NCBI GenBank assembly: GCA_027576995.1
Contig: JANBQC010000269.1
Location: 1 to 35,985 of the forward strand
Source: Dimargaris cristalligena
Lineage: Eukaryota > Kickxellomycota > Dimargaritomycetes > Dimargaritales > Dimargaritaceae
Reading direction: 5' to 3'
Length of the DNA: 35,985 bases
The notes beneath the pieces were generated by a model. The model searched no databases and was not told where the DNA came from. It saw only the letters and a program-made list of their open reading frames with translations. Both the position numbers and the translations under genes were made by a program. Positions 22,516 through 32,101 of this stretch are shown one piece after another. Numbering within the stretch: the first letter of the stretch is position 1; every line of letters begins with the position of its first letter.

Positions 22516-24813
22516 ATGGCCCGCAGTGCCACGGCCTCCAAAAAAAAGCCTGCGAGCCAGCGGTCTCGTAAGGTGTCCACCACCTCCTCCCATTATAGCC
22601 AGAGTCCCAGCGGGATGGGCATCTTCCGGGAGAGTTTCGACTTTGATTCCATCGAAGATCCCTTTGCCAAGAAGGATAAGATCCCCTGGGAGTTGGCCTC
22701 GCAGGCCCACAAGAAGGCCACCACCAAGGCCCAATCTCCGTCTACCCCTATACTCCCCGCCGCACCGGTGCCGGCCCCGGCAGCCCTACCGCCTCTTTCA
22801 CCCGTCGAAGCGCCGCCTACTTCACTTTTAACTCCGCCCGAACCTCTCTCCCCTCCTAGTAGCGATTCTCTTCATTCTCTTCCTACGCAACAACAACCAC
22901 CCATATCACTATCGCTATCACTGTCGCCACCACAGCCCCAACCCCAACCACCTGCTCAGCCCCGCTCCGCTCCACGCGACCGGAAACCACCGCATTCGGC
23001 CCAAACCATCACCCTCACCCCCTCGGCTTTACGAGTGACCACCGGTAACAAACCCGCCTCTTTACCCGCCCCCGGGAGTCCCCAAGAGTCGACCATCCCT
23101 CTGAGTGGTGGGGCCTCAAGCGGAGGTGGAGGCGTAATCTCCCTTCCGGTCACCCCGCACCAGCGGACCAACCCCGCCGGCCGGGCCACCTCCCCCATGT
23201 CCGCTCCCTCTAAAAACCTATCCATCGATTTCTCCGCCATTAAAGATCCGTTCAAGAAACGGGATAAAATCCCCATGACACCGATCGATAGTAACCCGGC
23301 CTCGAACCGGATTAGTCTCAATACCGATGCGGCCCTGATGCCGGGCGTCGCCGCCACCGTCACTGTTATGGTGCAGGATATTGACGGGGTGCCGGTGAAT
23401 CGTTACGCACCACCCCCTCCGCATCTTACTCCACCTAGTTTAGCCAATTCACCGCCCCAGTGGTCGCCACTGTCGGCGTTATCATCACCACCACTACCCC
23501 TACCGTCCACCATCGCGCCGCCGTCGTTGTCGGTAGCCCCCGCCACACCGGAGAACCATCATTCAACCGCCCAGCCGCGGGCGACCAGTCCGCTACCATC
23601 GCCGAATAAATCCATCACCTTTACCGCGCAATCCTCCCCGCTGCCGCCGGAGGTCTCCAAGAAACACGACTTATTGCCCACTCCCTTCCGCAAACGGGAC
23701 AAAATCCCCATGTATTCCAAGTCCATGGAGGCCCTGGCGCATTCCAACTCCATCCGCCTTTCGCGACCACCCGGCAGCCAACCCCAGACCCCGTCCCACA
23801 CCAAACCAGCCACAACCAGTAGCCCACCTTTAAGTTCCCCACCGGCCCTGGGTCGTCCGCCCCCACTGCGACTGAATAGCCCCGATTCCGGCCTTGGTGG
23901 GTGGTCACCAGGGCCCGTGGAGGAACGCCCGACTGCTCCACCGGCCGAATACGACAGGCCTCCGGCAGCAGCCACGACGGGCTACGACTGGGGACCGGAC
24001 GGCTCGCCCGAAGTGATTCCCTTTGACGAAATTCTGATCCCGACGGTCTATAAACAACTCCGGCGGCAGGGGCATGCAGCCATTGCCGAACTGGATGACG
24101 ACATGCGGCGGCGGTACTTTCTCACGGATAAATGGTACGCCCGCCAAAAGAAAATGTCCCCCCTCATGGATAGTATGTATGTCCTGGGCGACGGAGAGCA
24201 TTCCACTCCTACGCCTACTCCATCCCACGGACACAGCCATGCCTCTGGCCCCCGGACTTCCTCTCCGCTAAGCCGGAAGGCCACCGCCGGTCGGGCTTCG
24301 GCGGCGGATTATATGTTGTCGAACAGTCCCCACCGACCGCCATCGGCCCAACCTATGCTCGCTCCGCCGAGCCGGACCGCGACACCCCAGGTACCCGGCG
24401 ACGAACCGCGTCACCCCGGACGTCATCCTACGCCCCATGCCACGGCATCCCTGGATTCACTCGAATTATCCTCGCTCGACCCGAGTAGCGCTAACCTGCA
24501 ATCGCTTATTTCAACCGACCCGTATCCGTCGCCCCAGACCCCTAACATGCCGTCCCCGGATACACCGAACTCCCACTACCACCAGCAGATTCCTATGCCC
24601 CCGCACAGCCACAACCACAACCACCAATACCACCACTCTAACCCTTACCAATCCTACCAAAATCCACCACCGCATCCCGCTCACCACCACCAACCTACTT
24701 CGGCCGCCTGGACGTATCCTCAGCCCCACCCCGAATCACCCCCCAGTTCCGAGCATCCGGGCCACCAGCCCCCAGCGCGGCGTTCCCGGGTCTGCTGCTG
24801 TGCCCTTATGTAA
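22516..24813 (+). CDS. Proline-rich DKIP-repeat protein with CaaX lipidation tail
   Basis: I do not recognise this protein. It is one open exon of 765 residues, largely disordered and rich in Pro, Ser and, near the end, His and Asn. Three spaced copies of a basic motif are visible: SIEDPFAKKDKIPW (45-58), SAIKDPFKKRDKIPM (240-254) and TPFRKRDKIPM (389-399). A folded-looking block at about 498-560 (FDEILIPTVYKQL, then DDDMRRRYFLTDKWYARQKK) is the only segment with globular composition. The last residues are R-S-R-V-CCC-ALM. CALM is a CaaX box whose terminal Met favours farnesylation, and C760 and C761 could be palmitoylated, so a membrane-anchored adaptor or scaffold is a reasonable inference. 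DPF is also the core of AP-2 ear-binding motifs, but that link is speculative. Confidence 0.86.
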   Translation: MARSATASKKKPASQRSRKVSTTSSHYSQSPSGMGIFRESFDFDSIEDPFAKKDKIPWELASQAHKKATTKAQSPSTPILPAAPVPAPAALPPLSPVEAPPTSLLTPPEPLSPPSSDSLHSLPTQQQPPISLSLSLSPPQPQPQPPAQPRSAPRDRKPPHSAQTITLTPSALRVTTGNKPASLPAPGSPQESTIPLSGGASSGGGGVISLPVTPHQRTNPAGRATSPMSAPSKNLSIDFSAIKDPFKKRDKIPMTPIDSNPASNRISLNTDAALMPGVAATVTVMVQDIDGVPVNRYAPPPPHLTPPSLANSPPQWSPLSALSSPPLPLPSTIAPPSLSVAPATPENHHSTAQPRATSPLPSPNKSITFTAQSSPLPPEVSKKHDLLPTPFRKRDKIPMYSKSMEALAHSNSIRLSRPPGSQPQTPSHTKPATTSSPPLSSPPALGRPPPLRLNSPDSGLGGWSPGPVEERPTAPPAEYDRPPAAATTGYDWGPDGSPEVIPFDEILIPTVYKQLRRQGHAAIAELDDDMRRRYFLTDKWYARQKKMSPLMDSMYVLGDGEHSTPTPTPSHGHSHASGPRTSSPLSRKATAGRASAADYMLSNSPHRPPSAQPMLAPPSRTATPQVPGDEPRHPGRHPTPHATASLDSLELSSLDPSSANLQSLISTDPYPSPQTPNMPSPDTPNSHYHQQIPMPPHSHNHNHQYHHSNPYQSYQNPPPHPAHHHQPTSAAWTYPQPHPESPPSSEHPGHQPPARRSRVCCCALM

Positions 24814-25841
24814 TTCTAATATCTTTTTCTCTCCCCTCCTCCACACCCCCCTTTCCTTCTCCCCTCCCTTTACTTTTTCACCCGCCCTACCCTGCCCTTC
24901 GGTTCGACTTTCCGGCTCAATGATGCTTTTTTTATACGATTTATTTATTGTTCATGTCCGTAGTTACTTATGTTCACCATACCAGGCCGATTATTAGGCC
25001 GATTTTATCTAATGCCTCTGGATATGCTGTTTGAAACGATATGTGGCCCTATTGGCCCCCCTTAGAAAAATACCTTTATGGTTTTACTCGCCCTAGTTTT
25101 TATTAAATTCCGAGTGGTTGATTCTTTATAAACGAAATGGTTCATGCCTCTTTACTAGTAATCCCGGAGATTTCATTGAAGAGTTATATCCAATAATCCG
25201 GGATCGTTAAATTTCAAAAGGAATGGATGGACTCTCGTGGTTAAAAGAGGTCCACGGTTGCTTAGCTGTCATATAAACAAGAGGGATGTGACTGTTACAC
25301 AAACGGCCTTTAATGCAACCCCACCAGGTCCTCCACTGTTACTTGAGGCGGTAGGTCACCTGTGGAGCTTTGGGGTCAGCCGTACCCTCTTGGGAGGAAG
25401 AATACTTGTCCACAAGCAGGACAGGCGGAAGAAAGCTCACTTCGCAAAGTAGAGGGGAGGGGGTGGGCGCGTTAAAGGACTCTCGGTCCTTAATAAAGTT
25501 CGCTTGGCTGGCTCCCCCAATCCAGTTGAGTTGTAAATAGAAGACACCACCACCACCATTGCCGCTGTCGAGTCAACTCAACCCCCTCCCTCCCTTCTCC
25601 ACCTTTGTCATTTTGTGAATTTCCCCTCCATTAGTCCCATTCCTCGGTTGGACTTGCCCTGCTTAGCCTAGAGACCGTGTCATTCGATCCTCATCCCCAC
25701 AACCACCCCCTCCTCTCTTTTTCATCCAGCCTTACCCCCCTCCCCCCAACCTCTCTCGCTTGACGACCCCGCGCCCGTATTATACCCCTTTTCCACCCAT
25801 TCACCTTCCATTTCCCGACCACTACCGTCGCCCGCACCACC
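24814..25841. other. Intergenic spacer CaaX-protein gene/VMA7
   Basis: This 1.03-kb spacer has no supportable gene. The first part is CT-rich 3' sequence. The last ~300 bases before VMA7 are again strongly CT-rich, typical of the leaders in this window. Confidence 0.6.
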
Positions 25842-26725
25842 ATGGCCGCTCTGCAGAAGGACCGCAAATTCATCGCCGTTATTGGCGATGAAGACTCCGT
25901 GACCGGGTTCCTCTTATCCGGTATTGGCCACATTGACGCTCGCCAGAAGTCCAACTTCCTTATCGTGGACTCTAGTAAGTAAGCCCCTTACCCGCTGTTC
26001 CTGCCGAGCTTAAATAAGCCAGTGAAGCGCTTGGTGTTTCTTGGCGGGGCGGGCCGGCCGGCATGTGTAAAGGAGTTCAGGGTATATATACTCCGAGAAT
26101 TATGAACTTCTCGTTGGCCAATATACGCCCCGCTTCGCTGCGCTGACTTTACCCCTCCCCCGTCATTCCCGGCCCGCACAGTTAGGTTTCCTTTGCGGTA
26201 TTTAGGATGTTCTATAGGTGTATTGCTAAATTTGGATGCCTCTAACCCAATATCTATTTATATACGCTGGTGGCTTTATTTATAGAAACCCCTCTGTCGA
26301 CAGTCGAAGAGGCTTTTACCGAATTTACCAAGCGAAAGGACATTGCCATTATTCTAATTACCCAACAGGTAGGTTCGCCAATAGTAGCTCATATCTACTC
26401 ACCGGGTTATTCGTTTGTTTTACCGCCTCATTCCGCTCCTCGTATAATAGCCAAACACCTTTGGGTGTATTCTTAAATGGCCCACTACAGCATCACCCCC
26501 CTATTAACTCCATACACATCTATCAAATCGTATTACCACCACTCCGCTCGTCAAAAACTCTACCCCTACCCCCCCCCTCGCCAGGTGGCCGAGGAGATCC
26601 GCCATCTCATGGACGAACATAATGCGGCCTTCCCCACCGTACTTGAAATCCCCTCCAAGGACCACCCGTACGATCCGTCCAAGGATTCCGTGCTCAAGCG
26701 AGTCCAGCGTCTGTTTGGCGAATAA
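25842..26725 (+). CDS. VMA7: V-type ATPase subunit F (Vma7)
   Basis: Subunit F belongs to the central stalk of the V1 sector of the vacuolar proton pump and couples ATP hydrolysis to rotor movement. Three exons, 25842-25974, 26286-26368 and 26585-26725, join in frame with GTAAGT/GTAGGT donors and TATAG/GCCAG acceptors, giving 118 residues, the length I recall for yeast Vma7. Visible family features are the N-terminal [20 protein letters not shown] beta strand, NFLIVDSKT across the first splice join (split codon A|AA, Lys), IAIILITQQ before the second, and [10 protein letters not shown] followed by [15 protein letters not shown]. The start has good context (CACCATGG). The identification is secure. 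Confidence 0.97.
25975..26285 (+). other. VMA7 intron 1 (311 nt)
   Basis: The donor GTAAGT and acceptor TTATAG split a Lys codon in phase 1. Nothing else is seen inside. Confidence 0.92.
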
Positions 26726-26767
26726 TTCATTTAATCCAACCACCCTAGTCGTGGCGGGAATACATAC

Positions 26768-26789
26768 ATATATATATATATATATATAT
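26768..26789. repeat. (AT)11 microsatellite
   Basis: An uninterrupted AT run about 40 bases after the VMA7 stop codon, probably in or near its 3'UTR. Confidence 0.95.
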
Positions 26790-27850
26790 TCAACACTCCT
26801 TGTGAATCAGCAATTTTGCGGATTTTACTCGGAGGGTGGATATACTACAACGTTTGTCCCTTTTTCTCTTTCCCTCTCCCTGAGTCGGCCCACCCCTTTG
26901 GTTCCATAAAAAAATATTCGAGCCTTACTGGGTAAAATGCAATGTATTCACCGGGCCGTTTTTTGTATGGTGTTATTTTCCCCTATAAAGCATTTCCTTT
27001 GTAGCAATTTCCCCTGGGCCCTTTAACTGCTGTAGAATGGCTCAATGGTGCTGGGAATGGGGGCTAAAATGCGCAATTGAATGACTATGTAGTCGCTGAA
27101 TTGAATCGAAATTCCCAGTATAGAGGCTCTTCGCTGCTCCGGCCCAAATATCAAAGTGTGTCTACACTAGTATAGCTTTTCTATCCAGTAGTGGGAAATT
27201 GGTCGGACACACCACCTGATTTCCACCCGCCGGGCTCATCCTAAAGGTGGCTGGAAAGTGTAATGAAGAGTTGCACAAGGGACTGGTACTCTAAAGGGCA
27301 TTTTCCCCAAGGGTACGCGTCTAACTAAAGGAACGTATCTCAGCCGATAATAGGGCCCTCAAAAGCAATTGCTAATATTCGAATGGTCTGCCGTATCCTC
27401 CGTTGATGGGGTAGTACGCCTGTTCGTAGAGTCCTTTCTATATTAGTGCCAGTATCGGCCAGGTTCCTTAAAGAAACCACACACACTCTCACACTCTCAC
27501 CCTCTCCCCCATCCCACATGAACATGGTGGCACAAGCGAAATAACCCTCATCCCTTTATTCTATTTAACATCCATTTATTCCGTAAAGCTGGAATAGGAA
27601 TCCCGAATGGACTAAAGGGTCGAAGAGAAAAAGGGGGAGCTCATCAGGGACCTCTCTATTCGACGGGAAATTCGGGTGCGTGAGATTACCTTCGCCAATG
27701 AAAACACAGGATGGCTCCACCCAACCCGCAAAGATGCCACCTGTTGTTACATGTACCGGTAGGGCCATATAATTTTTGGCTATGCTCGTCGGTGACACAC
27801 CACCACAGCCTCCCTATTCTCATTGCTGGAACGTATATGTAGCGATGGTC

Positions 27851-27857
27851 TATAAAA
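27851..27857 (+). promoter_or_regulatory. Possible TATA box, secreted gene B
   Basis: TATAAAA lies 284 bases before the start codon. The similar distance in the two paralogues (250 and 270) gives mild support. Confidence 0.4.
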
Positions 27858-28134
27858 GCATGTCGACGGACCTCTCACTCCCGTGGTAGTATATAGTACA
27901 CAGCTTCCAATTGCCAATCCTTGTTCCCTCTTTCGCTCTGCTTTACTAGCCCTTTAACCGTATTTTTGCAAAAAAATAATTTTGCGGTTGGATTCTATTA
28001 TTATTATTATTATTATCACAATTTGGACCAGTATTGAATACTAGGCCATTTCGCTACTCCACGTACGTCTATAGACTGACCTCGATTTTCATTCAACCTT
28101 TCTTTTAAGTGAACTCGATTACACTCTCGAAAAT

Positions 28135-29715
28135 ATGAGAGCTTTCATTTCTGTGTTTGCCTTGATAGGACTGCGTATCGCTGAAGTGGTTTCCCTGCCC
28201 CCTCCTTGGCCCATTCTGGGACAGTCCAACCGCGCGGCCGAACCCGTGGTATTCCGAAGCGGGAATGATGCCGATATTTCTGGCAACGACTATTCTCTCA
28301 CCGAGTCGCCCAGTTCAATCAGCGATAGAAGCAGCATCTTTAACCCGTCTAGCTTCCCCTCTGCCGACGATCAGGTAGAACTTAATGATGGCTTTATTCC
28401 CATCTTATACATATATATATATATTTCAAATAATTTAAGATAATCTATTACCGGGAATGCGTCGATTCATCTGCACAGGGTTTAATTAGACGTATTAACT
28501 TGTTTCCGTTTGCAACCGCTGGGCCTGAACATTATTATTATTATTGATTCCTAGATTCCCGGGGATTGGGACAGCAGTGAGACTCGCCTACTCGAACGTT
28601 CCCTTACCAGCCCTGAGGACTGGAGTAGTGCCTCTAACTCATGGATTAAGTTGGCCCCCCTCGAAATTTTGGACACTTTGGCAGCCATCCTTTCAGAGAA
28701 TGAACTGGCTCGTCTGAAAAGCGGGGCGGGTCCCGAGGACAAATCCGAGGACCCGGAGACCGGGGGACCGAATACCCAGGACCCTGGTCTCCGAATTCCC
28801 ATCGATTTCGCTAAAGTTGAGTTGATGGGGGCTTTCGAGCGCGAGTTTCCGCTGGTGAACCAGGCGATCTCTACTGCTACTACTACACTGGCCTATTTGC
28901 TGAAGGTCATTCCCGACCAATCAGTACCAGTATCAGTATCAGCATCAGCATCGAACCCCCCGGCGACGGCCCAGAAGGGGTGGCGGAACTGGTTTTCTTC
29001 CACTTCCCCACCGGTATTAGTGGACGACTCCTCCACTTCCTCCTCCTCCTACTCCTCCTCCATTATCGCCCTGCTGAGACAGGATCTTAGTCGGCGGGAG
29101 TTGGATTATGCCACGGCCCAGCTGGTCATACCGACGGTCGTGGACCGGGTGATTACGACGGCCCTGTGGAAACTAGGTCGCCAGGGGGACTGGGATCGTA
29201 TTCGGACTTACTTTACGGAGGCCCGGGCGTTGGTAACTTTTTCGGATCCGGCCCCTAGTCAAGGGGATGAGCCGTCGTCGTCGTCGTCGCCGCGAGCGGT
29301 CTTAGTCGGCCAGCACGCCCGCTTTGTGGCTACGCTGGCCGCTATTTTGAAGCAGGAGGAGCCCCTCAAGTGGTTGCGTCCCTTAGTGACCTTCGAATAC
29401 CACCACCTGGGTGATGAACATGGTCGCTCGGCTGCGGAATACCAACGGAGGTTCTTGAGCCTGGTTTCGAAAATGGGTTTGGAGGATGCGGCCACCAGGT
29501 TCCTTCGCCAGCAGTGGCCTAAAACTAGAATCCATGCTGGATCATCATCTCCCCCGGGCTTGCCCTTCATCAACGACCAGTTCTTAAGTTTGGGCCCGGA
29601 CGGTAATCTTTATACAGTGGTACCTTTGGCGGCGCTCCAGAGTCGGTTGGGTGGATTGAACATAATGGCTGCAGACATCCCCGATAAATGGTATATTGAA
29701 GCCTACCATTTGTAA
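28135..29715 (+). CDS. Secreted protein, private family, paralogue B
   Basis: This is an unrecognised family, clearly homologous to paralogues A and C. Two exons, 28135-28374 and 28555-29715, are separated by a phase-0 intron (GTAGAA...CCTAG) at the same place as in A and C. The product has 466 residues. The signal peptide is MRAFISVFALIGL with a likely cut near residue 20 (VVS). An acidic, Ser-rich linker follows to residue 80. Exon 2 has DWD just after the intron, LAPLEILD, EFPLV, IPTVVDR (272-278), GQHAR (332-336), LPFINDQF and a terminal KWYIEAYHL. Low-complexity Ser codon runs (TCC and TCG repeats near 29035 and 29275) are insertions relative to the other copies. Confidence 0.87.
28411..28424. 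repeat. (AT)7 run in intron
   Basis: A short AT run inside the intron of secreted gene B. Confidence 0.9.
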
Positions 29716-31831
29716 GGTAAAGTCGTTTGCCTAGAAGATTGCGCTACTAGTAATACTGCTTAATGCCATAAGTCACTTTTTCCACTTTAGTCCTTTTCAC
29801 TCGGGATACCAATGTGTCCATTAGGCAGGCCATATAGCCATAGACGGGCTACATGATGAAAACTTCGAAGCCTAGTATAGCGGGCTAGTCCACGTCGAAT
29901 CACGACCTAGAAGTTGGTTAAGACGACCTGTCCGTTTTCCAAGAGTAAGCACGGCTTCTAGCCCCCTTCTCAACTTTTAATCGACCATCGCAGTCCTCTA
30001 GTTTCGAAATCTCTCTCCTGTCGTTCCCCCCCTCCGTCCCTTAGGACCCCATTATCGATAGTAGTGCATTCTCTGATACTCTTGAATAAACTGATTCTCC
30101 CTCTTGTTCCATTGGTACCCAATCTCCTACTGAGTATGGTCTTTTTTTTTAAGTGTTGGCGATATAGACTTTTTCCTTGGTGGTATTCGTATCCCTCTAC
30201 TTATTGGCCTTACGGATCCTATACAAATAATTTCAAAGTAAAGAAGCAGCGATGTCCATTATCCTATTAGGGACAATTGCCCCCACCGCCTATGATTTTG
30301 CGTGTTGGCTTTAACAATAGTTTACTACACTTGAATTTATCTTCATTCCATCTGCCCAATTTGCCCCATTTAAGCCTGTTAATACAGACGAAAAAGGGTT
30401 CCCCAATAAACCGCTTTTAAGTGGTATAGCTCGTCTTCATTCGGTCCATCATTCAACTCATTGTCAAATGTATACTATTGGAAAGTAACGGGGGGAGTGT
30501 AGGAACCCCAATCCTTACACCAACCCCATCCTTCATCATGCCAAGTATTCGTGCGGCGGTTGTAAAACTTCTTAGATCTTGCTGCTACCATTCAATAGTC
30601 ACCTCCTGCTTTCGGTTGCCAACACACCCTAAAATGCCAAGCATTGTCTTCATTAAAACCCGAAAGTCAGGGCCATACGCCCGCCTAAAAGACTCGCCAT
30701 GCAAAACACCCCATGCCTATTCTGGTGTCGAATTAAGGGCTCGAATTATGGCCAATAGTCCTTTGAAAATCTACATAGGGGGCGTTATTTCCATGGCCAT
30801 CAACCAACCACCAGCTGGTTGGATACCCCACCCCCCTCATCCCTTCCCTCATCCCCCCCTTCTCCCCAACTACAGCCACCCTTTTTTGGTACATTGGACG
30901 AATGAGTTTACCTTAGCCACCACCTTCCTGGAACCCCTTCCTGTAACACCCACTCCATGGCTTTGTACGTCTGGGGTGATTTATATATCGGTCCCAAATA
31001 CATTCCCTGTCCACAGTCCCATTTCGCCACTATACTATAGCATGGGGGGGCAACTCTAATAATAACTATCCAACTCCAAGGATAATTAAAAGCCATCGAT
31101 GGTAATCACCGACACCTTGTCCTAAAGTAAATGGGTGTAGGTTGTATTTAGCACAATTTTATGAGTAAAGTAGTCGCTGGAACCCCCAGATGGGCTGGCG
31201 TCTTCATAATATCGTGGCAGTGAAGCCTACTTGGTCAGGGTACGAAAAATCAACAAGGCCGGATTTAAGAAAATTACCCGCTCTCATTAAAACACAGCCG
31301 CGTAGAGATCCAGAGATGTATAAATCAGTGTATAACCATCGGATCTAAACATACCCTGCCATTGGGTTTGTGAGAATTGTAATAGGGTTGTTTTACGCAT
31401 GTGCCAACACTACTCAAGTGTTTAAATCAGTTTGCAATTTCTCCTTAAAGGACACTCGACCACTTTTGGGAGTTAATCATACACCCATACCCTTACTGGT
31501 GCACTTGCTTGACCATGGTAGTACGACCCAAACGCCTCGCTTCCGATAGCTTTACATGTACAACCATGGAGATGAGTGGTGGGAGAAGGTAAAGGGGAGA
31601 AAGGGGGAAGGGGGTCCAACCTAGGGCCTCTATTCAAAGTTGAGTAGAGGCTACGTCTCTCTTTTATAAGTATATATTACTATTATAATATTTGGCGACT
31701 ATCTCGAGAGTCCAGCCTCCCCACGAAGACTACCACCCATAGCCAGCTAGAGTAACGCAAAAATCCTGACCACTATGGTTTGACATATCCCAACACCCCC
31801 TGTATTAGGGCTGGACTATGTATAACAAGGG

Positions 31832-31839
31832 TATATAAA
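31832..31839 (+). promoter_or_regulatory. Possible TATA box, secreted gene C
   Basis: TATATAAA lies 270 bases before the start codon, a spacing similar to that of the TATA-like strings in the two paralogues. Confidence 0.4.
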
Positions 31840-31891
31840 GGACCTACACCGCCTCTCCATTATTCATGATTTATCCACTTATCTGGAGTTG

Positions 31892-32098
31892 ATGTTCTAC
31901 CCCATTTCCACCCTTCTCATTACTATCCCAGTCTTATCACCATACTATCTATCGCAAAGAAGAAAAAACCTTGGACACTTTGTTCTACTTATTGTACTTG
32001 GTTTTCTAGGCAGACTTTTACCAAACCACCTTTCTCGCCAGTACCTTACCTATCTTCTTCCGCAATTCTTACCACAGTGGGTGATTCGCTTAGTATAA
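31892..32098 (+). other. Possible upstream ORF in the leader of secreted gene C
   Basis: An ATG-initiated frame of 68 codons is hydrophobic (FVLLIVLGFLGRLL near the middle). It stops three bases before the gene C start (TAA ACC ATG). It lies after the presumed TATA element, so it may be transcribed. Nothing recognisable is encoded, and it may equally be a chance frame. Confidence 0.3.
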
Positions 32099-32101
32099 AC
32101 C

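Larger units (their letters stand above)
26726..28134. other. Intergenic spacer VMA7/secreted gene B
   Basis: This 1.4-kb spacer has no supportable gene. It contains (AT)11 at 26768-26789, a TATAAAA string at 27851 and a TTA/ATT trinucleotide run at about 27998-28016. Confidence 0.6.
29716..32101. other. Intergenic spacer between secreted genes B and C
   Basis: This 2.4-kb spacer has no supportable gene. The longest open stretch (30478-31059) begins at TTG and has no recognisable features. The last 270 bases hold the presumed promoter of gene C and a small open frame that ends just before its start. Confidence 0.55.

Noticed and set aside
30478..31059. 193-codon plus-strand frame between secreted genes B and C
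   Set aside because: It begins at TTG, has no homology I recognise, no signal peptide and a composition like the surrounding spacer.
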